Source: Vibrio qingdaonensis (lineage in GTDB: Bacteria > Pseudomonadota > Gammaproteobacteria > Enterobacterales > Vibrionaceae). From it: DNA of 64,000 nt. Below, one piece after another: positions 38,440 to 47,680 of the stretch. Within the stretch, counting starts at the first letter, position 1. Every line of letters begins with the position of its first letter. The stretch spans positions 1-64,000 of the forward strand of contig NZ_JAKRRY010000006.1 of NCBI RefSeq assembly GCF_026191675.1. The letters are read 5' to 3'. The position numbers and the translations under genes are program-made. The notes beneath the pieces were generated by a model, which saw only the letters and a list, made by a program, of their open reading frames with translations, made no database searches and had not been told where the DNA came from.

Positions 38440-39003
38440 ATGCATTTATCTATTCCCCCTACCGTCAATTACCTAACTGGTCATATTGATGCTGACAACG
38501 TCATCGCTAAAGAGACCACACTTGGCGCGCTTGAAGGTGTATTCGCTGACGAAGTGAAACGGGCTGAAAGCGCACAAGACAACATCATTTACCGAGTAGA
38601 AATGCTTCCTGCTCAACATGCAGAAGGTGAGCTGAACTTCGGGGTGTCACATATCGAACCGGGATTGATCGGCGAAGAATTCCACATGACCAGAGGGCAT
38701 ATTCACCAACGTAAAGAACAAGCAGAGTTTTATTTCGGATCGCAAGGTGAAGGCTTACTACTCATGCAAACAGAGCAAGGAGACGTATCCATTGAGAAAG
38801 TCTTTCCGGGCAGCGTGCATCATATTCCGGGGTTTGTCGCCCATCGATTGATCAATACGGGTAACACTCGATTATCTGCACTGGCGGTTTGGCCAGCTAT
38901 CGCGGGTCATAATTACGACTTTCTCAAAGACGTAGGATTCAATGTCCGTGTATTAAAATCATCAACAGGTTATAAAATCGTGTCCAACGACGCCGTTGAT
39001 TAG
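38440..39003 (+). CDS. Cupin-type glucose-6-phosphate isomerase family protein
   Basis: A 187-residue single-cupin protein of the archaeal-type phosphoglucose isomerase family. The metal site is HMTRGHIHQRKEQAEFY (two His and a Glu) with the later His of GFVAHRLINTG. The family interconverts glucose-6-phosphate and fructose-6-phosphate with a bound metal, unlike the classical bacterial Pgi. It starts one base after the epimerase stop, so it is coupled to it and closes the operon. Having this in addition to a housekeeping Pgi suggests an altered substrate. Confidence 0.85.
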   Translation: MHLSIPPTVNYLTGHIDADNVIAKETTLGALEGVFADEVKRAESAQDNIIYRVEMLPAQHAEGELNFGVSHIEPGLIGEEFHMTRGHIHQRKEQAEFYFGSQGEGLLLMQTEQGDVSIEKVFPGSVHHIPGFVAHRLINTGNTRLSALAVWPAIAGHNYDFLKDVGFNVRVLKSSTGYKIVSNDAVD

Positions 39004-39191
39004 AACGTTTTAAGATTCTAACGAATAGCACTGTAAGACTGTTGCTCATTACCTAAGACGGCTAATTTATACGCTCCCACTAGAACTAGGTTGTCGACTT
39101 CAAACCAGGCGTCGGCAACCTAAATGTCTGAAAGACAAATCTTCGAAGGGCATTGATTCATCGCCTCCTGCGGTCAAGATCAAACGATCAC

Positions 39192-39980
39192 TCACAATAG
39201 TTTACTCTTATACTGCTCGGGTGTTTGCCCGGCATACTTTTTAAACATACTAATGAATGGGCTTGCTTGGTTATATCCCAAGGTAAATGCGACTTCTTTT
39301 ACCGATTGACCACTTCGTAACAAATCCATTGAGTACAAGTAGCGAACTCGTAATCGCCACTCCGTAAAGCTCATCCCTAATTCGCTTTGGCAATAGCGAG
39401 CGAGCGTTCGTTCGGTGGTGTGCACGCGCCCTGCCCAATCATTAAGAGAGATATCGTTCGTCGGATCTTCCTCAATGGCGCTTAAAATTGGCGCTAAGTA
39501 CTTATGATGACTACTTGGCAAAAAGTGATGCTGCTCTTCTTGCTCACTCAGTTGATCCAGTAATACCTGAACTAAGCGCCGATCTTTTTCTGAATCACCA
39601 ATATTCACTTCCCGATGGCGAAAGTCTTCAATGATCGCCGATACAATAGGCGTCACCTTAATCAAGCTAGTGTTTTGTGGGAAGGTGGCTGTGAGTTCAT
39701 GGGCGATGTTCAAAGAGCAGTACTCCAATGGTCTGCGGTTATAACTGCAATGCATCACGCCGGCTGGTACCCAAATAGCCAAATGGGGTGGCGCGAGAAA
39801 ACGTGTACCTTGCGCTTCCATTTCTAAAATCCCACCACTGATTAACTGAACTTGCCCCCAAGGATGACAATGCACTCGCGTTTCTGTGTTCGATAAAAAC
39901 GCATCAAAATTCATGAATACGTCCGACGGCATCTTCTCGATCGACAGTGAAGGATGTAGATTTCTAGTATTTTTTTTCAA
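39192..39980 (-). CDS. AraC-family transcriptional regulator with N-terminal cupin
   Basis: A 262-residue regulator: a cupin sensor domain (CHPWGQVQLISGGILEMEAQG; about 37-80) and two C-terminal helix-turn-helix motifs (DISLNDWAGRVHTTERTLARYCQSELGMSF and SVKEVAFTLGYNQASPFISMFKKYAGQTPEQYKS). It is divergent from the DMT transporter gene with a 99-base gap and very probably controls it, as in many AraC-EamA pairs. Confidence 0.92.
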   Translation of the reverse strand: MKKNTRNLHPSLSIEKMPSDVFMNFDAFLSNTETRVHCHPWGQVQLISGGILEMEAQGTRFLAPPHLAIWVPAGVMHCSYNRRPLEYCSLNIAHELTATFPQNTSLIKVTPIVSAIIEDFRHREVNIGDSEKDRRLVQVLLDQLSEQEEQHHFLPSSHHKYLAPILSAIEEDPTNDISLNDWAGRVHTTERTLARYCQSELGMSFTEWRLRVRYLYSMDLLRSGQSVKEVAFTLGYNQASPFISMFKKYAGQTPEQYKSKLL

Positions 39981-40079
39981 GTTGTCTTCCTATCGCGATT
40001 AATGTCCTAATAGAGATATTTATATTTATAACGACCTGTCACACTATACCTCAACACACATAATGCGACGAGGTTCACA

Positions 40080-40988
40080 GTGGTTTATTTACTTCCTTTT
40101 ATTACCGTACTCATTTGGGGCGGGAATGCCATTATAAATAAACTGGCTGCAGAAACGATTGAACCAAGTGCAATGAGCTTTTACCGCTGGTTTCTTGCTG
40201 CCCTCATCATGACGCCATTTTGCTTGCCTAAGGTAAAACGTTACTGGCCTGAGATCCGCAAAAACAGCGGCAAGCTTGCCTTCTTAGCCCTACTAGGCAT
40301 GGTGCTTAACCAATCGCTTGGTTATTACGCTGCATTGACAACAACGGCGTCAAATATGGCTCTCATTACCTCATTGGTCCCCCTCATTAGTGTGTTTATC
40401 TCTGTGCCGTTACTGCACAAACGAATCTCAATGCTAAGTGTTGTCGGGGGCGTTATTTCTCTCGCAGGCCTAGCCTTTATGCTTGGTCAAGGCGATCTGG
40501 CGTTCTTCATCAATCAGGGTATCACACAAGGCGATGGTTTGATGGCGATGGCTGCCGTCATTTACGCGACTTACTGCGTGCTGCTTAAACGATGGAAAAT
40601 GAACCTATCCAGTTTGATATTGATATACACGCAAGCCGTTTTCGCGGTCATCCTACTGTTGCCTCTGTTACTCAGCAGTGAACATATTATGCCAACTCAG
40701 GCGTCGTTGCCTCTCATCGCTTATGCGGGGTTATTTGCCTCGTTAATTGCACCGCTATGCTGGGTGAAAGCCATTGACTTAATTGGTGCCGAAAACAGTG
40801 CTATGTTTATGAACTTACTACCGGTAATTGCTGTCGCCCTCGCCGCTTCTTTACTCGGTGAGACGATTACAGAGTTCCACCTAATTGGTGGCTTAATGGT
40901 AATTTCTGGTGTGATTTTATCGCAGATAAAACGTCGTAAAGCCGTTGCCACCATTGTGGATAGTGAGCTCACCATCGATAAGCAGTAA
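40080..40988 (+). CDS. DMT superfamily transporter, two EamA domains
   Basis: A 302-residue membrane protein with ten predicted helices in two EamA repeats (LIWGGNAIINKLAAETIEPSAMSFYRW; SLGYYAALTTTASNMALITSLVPL; IAPLCWVKAIDLIGAENSAMFMNLLPVIAV). It starts at GTG with GAGG upstream. It likely exports a metabolite under control of the divergent AraC regulator. A 7-bp repeat and a terminator follow its stop. Confidence 0.92.
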   Translation: MVYLLPFITVLIWGGNAIINKLAAETIEPSAMSFYRWFLAALIMTPFCLPKVKRYWPEIRKNSGKLAFLALLGMVLNQSLGYYAALTTTASNMALITSLVPLISVFISVPLLHKRISMLSVVGGVISLAGLAFMLGQGDLAFFINQGITQGDGLMAMAAVIYATYCVLLKRWKMNLSSLILIYTQAVFAVILLLPLLLSSEHIMPTQASLPLIAYAGLFASLIAPLCWVKAIDLIGAENSAMFMNLLPVIAVALAASLLGETITEFHLIGGLMVISGVILSQIKRRKAVATIVDSELTIDKQ

Positions 40989-40996
40989 TGTTCGCT

Positions 40997-41022
40997 CTAG
41001 CACCTAGCACCTAGCACCTAGC
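40997..41022. repeat. CTAGCAC heptanucleotide tandem repeat
   Basis: Three perfect copies of CTAGCAC and a partial CTAGC stand in tandem just after the DMT gene stop. Being a short perfect array, it could vary in copy number. Confidence 0.85.
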
Positions 41023-41040
41023 GTTTTGTCACTCACAAAA

Positions 41041-41067
41041 AAAACCAACATCTCGGTGTTGGTTTTT
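41041..41067 (+). terminator. Terminator after the DMT transporter
   Basis: Perfect 10-bp stem AAAACCAACA/TGTTGGTTTT (41041-41050 with 41057-41066), loop TCTCGG, ending in T residues. Confidence 0.9.
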
Positions 41068-41245
41068 ATGCCTCTACCTTTCTATCGCTAAAATCCCGCC
41101 ACGGATTTAACTTTCACCCATTTACGAGTCCAACTCAAAAAAGAGGCAATGCGCACTCATTAAATATTCGAGTCATATCTCGATAGCTTGTTGTTAACAT
41201 TTTTGTCATACTCAATTTTTGCCCAATGATAACAAGGATTTTATA

Positions 41246-41731
41246 ATGAGTAGTGGCAAACGAGAGATTACTCTGCGCTTTCTTGCTGAGCCCGGAGACG
41301 TCAATTTTGGCGGAAAAGTACACGGTGGCGCCGTAATGAAATGGATTGATTTGGCTGCTTATGCCTGCTCGGCAGCGTGGAGTGGTAAATATTGTATTAC
41401 CGCGTATGCTGGCGGAATTCGCTTTGTCGCGCCAATTCACGTGGGTAACCTTGTCGAAGTCACGGCGCGGGTTATCTATACTGGTACATCATCCATGCAT
41501 ATTGCTATCGATGTACAAGCCAGCGATCCAAAAGAGCTCAATAACCGTCTAACAACGCATTGTATCGTTATCATGGTTGCAGTAGACGAGTTGGGTAAAC
41601 CGACCGCGGTTCGAGAGTGGATCCCAGAAACACAAGAAGACATTGAGCTAAGAGATTCCGCGATTAAACTGATGAACATGCGTAAACAAATTGGTGACGA
41701 AATGGAAGCGCACGTTAAATACTTAAAATAG
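41246..41731 (+). CDS. Hotdog-fold acyl-CoA thioesterase
   Basis: A 161-residue cytosolic hotdog protein of the YciA/acyl-CoA hydrolase family: LRFLAEPGDVNFGGKVHGGAVMKWIDLAAYACSA holds the substrate helix and catalytic Asp region (DVNFGGKVHGG), followed by GGIRFVAPIHVGNLVEVTARV. It releases free CoA and fatty acid from acyl-CoA. The ATG at 41246 has AAGGA seven bases upstream; the frame is open to 41219 without such a site. Confidence 0.9.
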   Translation: MSSGKREITLRFLAEPGDVNFGGKVHGGAVMKWIDLAAYACSAAWSGKYCITAYAGGIRFVAPIHVGNLVEVTARVIYTGTSSMHIAIDVQASDPKELNNRLTTHCIVIMVAVDELGKPTAVREWIPETQEDIELRDSAIKLMNMRKQIGDEMEAHVKYLK

Positions 41732-41763
41732 CCTACCGCATTAGCGGCGTTTCGTCCTCTTTA

Positions 41764-41797
41764 TGCAGCTTCAACTCTCCTCTAAATTGAAGCTGCA
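41764..41797. terminator. Hairpin after the thioesterase gene
   Basis: TGCAGCTTCAA (41764-41774) pairs with TTGAAGCTGCA (41787-41797), 11 bp, loop 12 bases. There is no U tract, so termination would be weak or Rho-assisted. Confidence 0.5.
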
Positions 41798-42009
41798 ACA
41801 CGACCTCTCGCACACAGTGAGATTGGGACCGTCTACGCCCTTACTTATCCGAGAAAGGATGATTTTCCCTACCGAATATTCAGCTACACTTTCCTTTAAC
41901 TTATAGCTTTTAACTATATCAGCATTCATAACAGCAGTATTAACAATCCCTAGTTTAAGAAGCACCAATAACGTCGTATTTAGACAACGGTTAAAGAGAA
42001 CTATACCCT

Positions 42010-43788
42010 ATGCATCACCATAATAAGATCCACCTTTACCAAATATTCACGCGATTATTTGGTAACAAGAACACCACAAATCAACCGTGGGGCCGCATTG
42101 AAGAGAACGGAGTCGGTAAATTCAGCGATATCACTGACGTTGCCCTTGCCTCCATCCGAGATCTCGGGATGACTCATGTCTGGTATACCGGTATCCCCCA
42201 CCATGCTGTCATCAATGATTATAGTAACTACGGGATTAGTCCCGATCATCCATCAGTGGTGAAAGGTCGTGCAGGCTCGCCTTATGCCGTAAAAGATTAC
42301 TATTCCGTAAACCCCGACCTCGCCGATGATCCCGCGCAACGAAACCAAGAGTTCCAAGCGCTAATCCACCGCACACATCAAGCAGGGCTCAAAGTCATCA
42401 TTGATATCGTCCCTAATCATGTTGCTCGACACTATCAAGGGATGAACAATCCGCAAGGTGTTAGTGACTTTGGCTGCGACGATAATGATAGCCTTGAATA
42501 TCAACGTGACAATAACTTCTACTATCTACCGAACCAAGCCTTCGAACTGCCTGATCTCCCTGAGATTATGCGCCCGCTAGGCGGTGAAGACCATCCTACT
42601 TTATCTAGACCATTTACCGAGTACCCGGCCAAGTGGACAGGCAATGGATCGCGCCTCGCTAAACCCAATGCCGATGACTGGTACGAAACGGTCAAAATCA
42701 ATTACGGCGTGCGACCGGACGGAACCAAAGACTTTGCTACACTGCCCGACTCCTACCGAAATCAAAGCGCTAACGACCACCTTGCTTTCTGGAGCGATAA
42801 AATCATTCCAGACTCATGGGTAAAGTTTCGCGATATCGCACTATATTGGCTAAATCAAGGGGTCGATGGCTTTCGCTATGATATGGCAGAAATGGTGCCG
42901 ATCGAGTTTTGGAGCTATATGAACTCATCGATCAAAGCCAAAAATCCCGATGCTTTTTTGATTGCCGAGGTTTACCAACCACACCTGTATCGTGACTATA
43001 TTCAACTAGGTAAGATGGATGCCCTTTATGACAAAGTTGATCTCTACGATACACTCAAGAACATCATGCAAGGGAAAGAACACACAAAAGAAATTACGAG
43101 GACTCAGATCGCGCTGAAAGATATTCAACCACACATGCTGCACTTTCTTGATAATCACGATGAGCAACGCATTGCCTCCCCTGAATTTGTTGGCGACGCG
43201 CATATCGCCATCCCTGCGATGACCCTGTCCGCGACAATAAGCAGTGCGCCAACCATGCTGTACTTCGGTCAAGAAGTAGGAGAAGCTGGCGCTGAGCAGG
43301 CTGGTTTTGGTCAGCCTTCCCGTACTTCCATCTTTGATTATATCGGCGTGCCGGCCCATCAACGCTGGATGAATGATGGCGCATTTGATGGTGGTGCATC
43401 AACAGAGCGCGAACAACAACTTCGCACTTATTATCAGCGTCTTATGCAGGTAGTACTACAACATAAAGCGTTTCAAGGAAGCACGACCTCGTTGGAAATT
43501 GAACGCGACGCACGACATGGAGGACTGGCAGGTCAACTCTATGGTTACTTACGTCAATATCACTCTGAAACCGTTATTTGCCTAATGAATTTCAGTCATG
43601 ACAATGAAACCACGCAATACATCCAGTTGAGCAAGCTGGCTTTTAGTAAGCTGGCGCTAAAAGCGGGTCACTACCCGTTGAATGATTTACTTAATGACAC
43701 ACCTAACGTTGAACTCGTTGTGTCCGAGCAAGGCGCCACCATCAATCTCACGCTGAAACCACTCTCTTCCTACCTCCTGAAAATATAA
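42010..43788 (+). CDS. Alpha-amylase family glycoside hydrolase (GH13), cytoplasmic
   Basis: A 592-residue GH13 enzyme without a signal peptide. The catalytic triad is visible: nucleophile D291 (VDGFRYDMAEM), acid/base E320 (LIAEVY), and D384 (LDNHDEQR), with region I IIDIVPNHVAR. It should cleave alpha-1,4 glucans or maltodextrins in the cytoplasm. A second maltose-binding protein gene follows 208 bases downstream in the same direction, which points to use of dextrins imported by the Mal ABC system. The product (maltose, oligosaccharide) cannot be decided. Confidence 0.92.
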   Translation: MHHHNKIHLYQIFTRLFGNKNTTNQPWGRIEENGVGKFSDITDVALASIRDLGMTHVWYTGIPHHAVINDYSNYGISPDHPSVVKGRAGSPYAVKDYYSVNPDLADDPAQRNQEFQALIHRTHQAGLKVIIDIVPNHVARHYQGMNNPQGVSDFGCDDNDSLEYQRDNNFYYLPNQAFELPDLPEIMRPLGGEDHPTLSRPFTEYPAKWTGNGSRLAKPNADDWYETVKINYGVRPDGTKDFATLPDSYRNQSANDHLAFWSDKIIPDSWVKFRDIALYWLNQGVDGFRYDMAEMVPIEFWSYMNSSIKAKNPDAFLIAEVYQPHLYRDYIQLGKMDALYDKVDLYDTLKNIMQGKEHTKEITRTQIALKDIQPHMLHFLDNHDEQRIASPEFVGDAHIAIPAMTLSATISSAPTMLYFGQEVGEAGAEQAGFGQPSRTSIFDYIGVPAHQRWMNDGAFDGGASTEREQQLRTYYQRLMQVVLQHKAFQGSTTSLEIERDARHGGLAGQLYGYLRQYHSETVICLMNFSHDNETTQYIQLSKLAFSKLALKAGHYPLNDLLNDTPNVELVVSEQGATINLTLKPLSSYLLKI

Positions 43789-43996
43789 CGAATATAGGGC
43801 AACCTCAAAGCGATAGATTAGCTTGGTTCTATCGCTTCCTAATTCTCTGACCTAGACACGTCACTCCATCCCGAACTCGCATCACGCTCTCAAACATGAA
43901 ATAGCTTTAATCTATAACATAATCGTTTTTCTCTATTTTCATCCTGTCGTATTCTTCTCTACAATCCGTTTAACCGTCAACACTAGGGTAAAAATA

Positions 43997-45172
43997 ATGA
44001 GAACACCAAAGACATCCTTAACCGCATTATCACTGGCAACGCTACTGGCCTCTCCAGCTTACGCTATTTCTGAAGGAGAGCTGCTCATTTGGATTGGAAG
44101 CGATAAAGGCTACAATGGACTCGCTGAAGTAGGACGACAATTTGAAGAGGATACAGGCGTTAAAGTCAGCGTGCAGTTTCCTGAGTCCTTGGAATCGCGA
44201 TTTCAACAAGTTGCCGCCACCGGCGACGGACCTGATATTATTTTCTGGGCGCACGATCGTTTTGGCGGCTATGCCGAAGCTGGGCTACTGAAAGAAATTA
44301 AACCAAGCCAAGAGTTTAAAGATAAATTAGTGTCCTTCAGTTGGGACGCTGTTGCCTACGAAGGCAAACTCATTGGTTACCCGATGGCTATTGAATCTGT
44401 ATCACTCATTTATAACAAAGACTTACTGCCAGAGCCGCCGACCTCTTGGGAGCAACTTCCAAAAATCCACGCCGATATGCAAAAGTTGGGTAAGCAAACC
44501 ATTATGTGGGATGTCAAAAATGCTTACTTCACTTGGCCTTTGGTTTCCGCTGGCAGTTATTCATTCAAGAAAACACCAACGGGTCATGATGCTTCCAATC
44601 TCGGCATCAATAATAAACAAGCCCAACACAATTTAGCCTTTTTATTGGACATGAAAAAGCAAGGGATTGTTGACCCTGGAATGGACTACGCCAATGCTGA
44701 AACAGCGTTCGCCAAAGGCGATGTTGCCATGACAATTAATGGTCCTTGGTCTTGGGGTAACTTAGACAAAACAGGAATTAATTATGGTGTTGCGCCTTTC
44801 CCAACATTGGATAAACAGCAATCCAACCCATTTGTTGGTATTTTGAGTGCAGGGATTAGCTCAGCAAGCCCAAATGAAGATCTTGCGGTTGAGTTTATTG
44901 AAAACTACCTTTTTACTGACGAAGCGCTGCAAACCGTTAATCGTGATAAACCACTGGGTGCAGTCACGTTGAAATCGTACCAAAATGAACTTGAGGCCGA
45001 TGCTCGGATTAAATCCACTATGATCAACGCCGAGAATGGAGAGATCATGCCAGCCATTCCGCAAATGATGACGTACTGGATTTCTGAAGGTGCAGCCATT
45101 GAAAATGCACTCAACGAGAAACAAACCGTTCAGGAAGCGCTAGCGTCTGCAGAGAAGCAAATACTCCGCTAA
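43997..45172 (+). CDS. Second maltose/maltodextrin-binding protein (MalE paralogue)
   Basis: A 391-residue periplasmic binding protein, closely related to the MalE encoded at 52949-54130 (about half the residues identical by eye). Signal peptide ends at SPAYA. Ligand residues of E. coli MalE are mostly recognisable: [15 protein letters not shown], the W of GPWSW, and YW near MMTYWISEG. However, the EPYFTWPL motif (E153 in E. coli) reads NAYFTWPL, which should alter sugar contacts. No permease genes adjoin it, so it presumably delivers ligand to MalFGK. Terminator follows. Confidence 0.93.
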   Translation: MRTPKTSLTALSLATLLASPAYAISEGELLIWIGSDKGYNGLAEVGRQFEEDTGVKVSVQFPESLESRFQQVAATGDGPDIIFWAHDRFGGYAEAGLLKEIKPSQEFKDKLVSFSWDAVAYEGKLIGYPMAIESVSLIYNKDLLPEPPTSWEQLPKIHADMQKLGKQTIMWDVKNAYFTWPLVSAGSYSFKKTPTGHDASNLGINNKQAQHNLAFLLDMKKQGIVDPGMDYANAETAFAKGDVAMTINGPWSWGNLDKTGINYGVAPFPTLDKQQSNPFVGILSAGISSASPNEDLAVEFIENYLFTDEALQTVNRDKPLGAVTLKSYQNELEADARIKSTMINAENGEIMPAIPQMMTYWISEGAAIENALNEKQTVQEALASAEKQILR

Positions 45173-45200
45173 TCCCTACTTCATTTCAGCGTAATAAAGA

Positions 45201-45225
45201 GCCGGCTGTCAGCATTACAGCCGGC
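45201..45225 (+). terminator. Terminator after the second malE
   Basis: Perfect 9-bp GC-rich stem GCCGGCTGT/ACAGCCGGC (45201-45209 with 45217-45225), loop 7 bases, no strong U tract (GTTAAAAAC). Confidence 0.75.
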
Positions 45226-45604
45226 GTTAAAAACACAAAAGCAAACCAAAGAAAACTAGACAAAGCAGTAGGTTACATCGCATCACACCAAGAAAGCCCC
45301 CCAGTTCAATGCGTTTTAATAATGATATTCCGACCAATATGACAAAAAGATGTCACTTATCAACTGTCCTCGTCATAATGCGATGTTGAAGCACTAGGAG
45401 GTTGTATTTATACGCAACTGATCACATCGTCTTACTTGCTTACATTCTCTTGTTTGATCTTTGAGTCGATCTTACCTATAAATTTAGTCGTTGTTCAAAC
45501 ATTGCCCATTTGGTGAAAATGGAATGTGTTAACCAGTATCCGGAATAAACGAGCAATACGCCCTACATGGATGGATTAATTGAATGGAATATGAGAGGTC
45601 AAAG
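45226..45604. other. Gene-free stretch before the 52-residue protein
   Basis: These 379 bases show no supported gene. An isolated AGGAGG at about 45400 lacks a start codon at usable distance. The region must carry the promoter of the small gene at 45605. Confidence 0.4.
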
Positions 45605-45763
45605 ATGGATCGTACTTGCCCAATGTGTAGCACACCAATGATCACGCGAGATGCGGAGGCTATCTGCCCAAGACATCAAATCGGTGATTGCTCATACGCC
45701 CCTAACCTTCATGACTTCGAGTCGGAAGCCGAAGTCGAGACCGATAAAGATTCTCCATATTAG
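45605..45763 (+). CDS. Small cysteine-rich protein, 52 residues, zinc-ribbon-like
   Basis: ATG at 45605 is preceded by AGAGG six bases upstream. The product starts MDRTCPMCSTPM (C5, C8), continues AICPRHQIGDC (C21, H24, C29) and ends in an acidic tail (ESEAEVETDKDSPY). The CxxC and later Cys/His suggest a single zinc site. It is followed by a hairpin. I do not recognise the family. The good ribosome site, cysteine pattern and terminator argue that it is a real gene. Confidence 0.6.
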   Translation: MDRTCPMCSTPMITRDAEAICPRHQIGDCSYAPNLHDFESEAEVETDKDSPY

Positions 45764-45828
45764 TGTGCAAATTTATAACCTGAGTTCAACAAGCGCTACC
45801 CCAAAGCATAACTGGCGCAACACGATAA

Positions 45829-45857
45829 AAAGGAGTCATGACTAGCATGACTCCTTT
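45829..45857. terminator. Bidirectional terminator
   Basis: Perfect 12-bp stem AAAGGAGTCATG/CATGACTCCTTT (45829-45840 with 45846-45857), loop ACTAG, A-rich on the left and T-rich on the right. It serves the small gene and the convergent alpha-glucosidase. Confidence 0.85.
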
Positions 45858-45895
45858 ATCGTTTGTGGCTAAGAGTATTTAATCAATATTGTGGG

Positions 45896-47548
45896 TTATT
45901 CTAATGTGATAGCGAAACAGTCGTAAGCGTTTAATGTCATCGTGCTCTTCGTGTCCATCGCGCTTAAAGAAGCCACGTGGTTGTGACTCAGTAACGCTCC
46001 GAGCGATAACCCTTTGAGTGGTAACTCCGAAGACAGGTCTAACGTCACTAATTCGGCAGAAAAATTCGCTACCACCAGCACTTTCTGGTCATTATTCTGA
46101 CGTAAATAAGCAAATACACGCTTATTGTCGGCAAACAAAGGAATGAAATCGCCATACACGAACACCTCGTGCTCGCGACGCATCTTAATCAACGCTTGGT
46201 AATGTTGGAAAATCGATGTTTCACTGCGTTGATCAGACTCGACATTAATATCACGATAGTTCGAGTTAACCTCAATCCATGGCGTCCCCGCTGTAAACCC
46301 TGCCTGCGGTTCAGCGCTCCACTGCATTGGTGTTCGCGCATTATCACGGCTATTCTCGCCCAACGCCGTCATCATATCTTGATGAGAGACTCCGGCATCA
46401 GTTTTCACTTTATAGAAGTTCAAAGACTCAATATCTTTATATTGCTCAAGGCGATCAAACTTAACATTCGTCATGCCAATCTCTTCGCCCTGATACACAT
46501 AAGGCGTCCCTTTAAGGCAATGAAGAACTGTGGCAAGCATTTGTGCCGATTTCACTCGATACTCGCCATCATGACCGTATTTCGAGACGGCTCGTGGCAA
46601 ATCATGGTTGTTCCAAAAAAGAGAGTTCCACCCCGTATCCCCCAGCTCTAATTGCCACTTAGTGAGCACTTGCTTAAATGCAGGAAGGTCGAGAGGTAAC
46701 GGAGACCATTTATCGCCTTGATCCCAAGTCAAAGTGATATGTTCAAATTGGAACACCATCGATAATTCTTCACGGTCTTGGTCACTATAAAGCTTGGCTA
46801 TTTCCGGTGTGGCATCCCAAGTTTCTCCCACGGTGAGCAAATCATGACTGCCAAATGTCGCTTGATTCATTTCGCGTAACAGCGGGTGCAAGCGAGGGCC
46901 ATTACCTGTGATTCCTTCATCAATTTCCTTACCAATCAAATCAATGACATCTAGGCGAAATCCGCCAATCCCTTTCTCAATCCACCAGTTCATCATGGTA
47001 TGAACTTCTTGATGAACTTGCGGGTTTTCCCAGTTTAGATCAGGCTGTTTTTTAGAGAACATGTGCAAGTAATACTGCTGTGTTTCCTCATGCCATTGCC
47101 AAGCACTGCCACCAAAAATCGACCCCATGTCACTAGGTGCGCTACCATCCTCTCTTGCATCTCGCCACACGTAGTAATCACGATAAGGAGAATCTTTGGA
47201 CTGACAGGCTTGTTTAAACCACTCGTGTTCATCCGATGTATGATTAACAACAAGATCCATGACGATTCTAATGCCAAGCGATTTTGCCTCGCTCAAAAGC
47301 GCTTCCATATCTTCCATGCCGCCAAACTCTGGCGCGATCGCTTGATAATCTGAAATGTCGTAACCATTGTCGTCCATAGGAGACTGATAAACAGGTGAAA
47401 GCCAAATAACATCAATACCTAACTCTGCCAAATAGTCCAACTTTGAGCGGATACCATTCAAGTCGCCAATTCCATCTCCATTGGAATCACAAAAGCTTCT
47501 TGGATAAATTTGATACACCACCGAGTTATGCCACCACTTTTGTTCCAT
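45896..47548 (-). CDS. GH13 alpha-glucosidase, oligo-1,6-glucosidase type
   Basis: A 550-residue cytosolic GH13 enzyme: WWHNSVVYQIYPRSFCDSNGDGIGDLNGI, region I DLVVNHTSDEH, nucleophile D200 (GGFRLDVIDLI), acid/base E242 (TVGETWDA), D316 (FWNNHDLPR). The residue after the nucleophile is Val (V201), which in this family marks isomaltase/oligo-1,6-glucosidase or trehalose-6-phosphate hydrolase rather than maltase (Thr). ATG at 47548 has AAGGG six bases upstream; a GTG at 47551 is less likely. It is divergent from a LysR gene that probably controls it. It would debranch or finish hydrolysis of imported dextrins. Confidence 0.9.
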   Translation of the reverse strand: MEQKWWHNSVVYQIYPRSFCDSNGDGIGDLNGIRSKLDYLAELGIDVIWLSPVYQSPMDDNGYDISDYQAIAPEFGGMEDMEALLSEAKSLGIRIVMDLVVNHTSDEHEWFKQACQSKDSPYRDYYVWRDAREDGSAPSDMGSIFGGSAWQWHEETQQYYLHMFSKKQPDLNWENPQVHQEVHTMMNWWIEKGIGGFRLDVIDLIGKEIDEGITGNGPRLHPLLREMNQATFGSHDLLTVGETWDATPEIAKLYSDQDREELSMVFQFEHITLTWDQGDKWSPLPLDLPAFKQVLTKWQLELGDTGWNSLFWNNHDLPRAVSKYGHDGEYRVKSAQMLATVLHCLKGTPYVYQGEEIGMTNVKFDRLEQYKDIESLNFYKVKTDAGVSHQDMMTALGENSRDNARTPMQWSAEPQAGFTAGTPWIEVNSNYRDINVESDQRSETSIFQHYQALIKMRREHEVFVYGDFIPLFADNKRVFAYLRQNNDQKVLVVANFSAELVTLDLSSELPLKGLSLGALLSHNHVASLSAMDTKSTMTLNAYDCFAITLE

Positions 47549-47615
47549 CACTAGCCCTTAATCATTGTCTAAATTTTCCTTTACTGTAATCAGACAGCAC
47601 TGGGAAAGAAAATAG

Positions 47616-47639
47616 AATCTACGTATAATCATATAGATT
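47616..47639. promoter_or_regulatory. Putative LysR-type binding site
   Basis: AATCTA (47616-47621) and its inverse complement TAGATT (47634-47639) are separated by 12 bases in the short gap between the divergent alpha-glucosidase and lysR-type genes. This fits the dyad bound by LysR-type regulators. Confidence 0.5.
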
Positions 47640-47680
47640 TTACATATATCACAACCAATTTCATCCTTATAGGTGACGCA

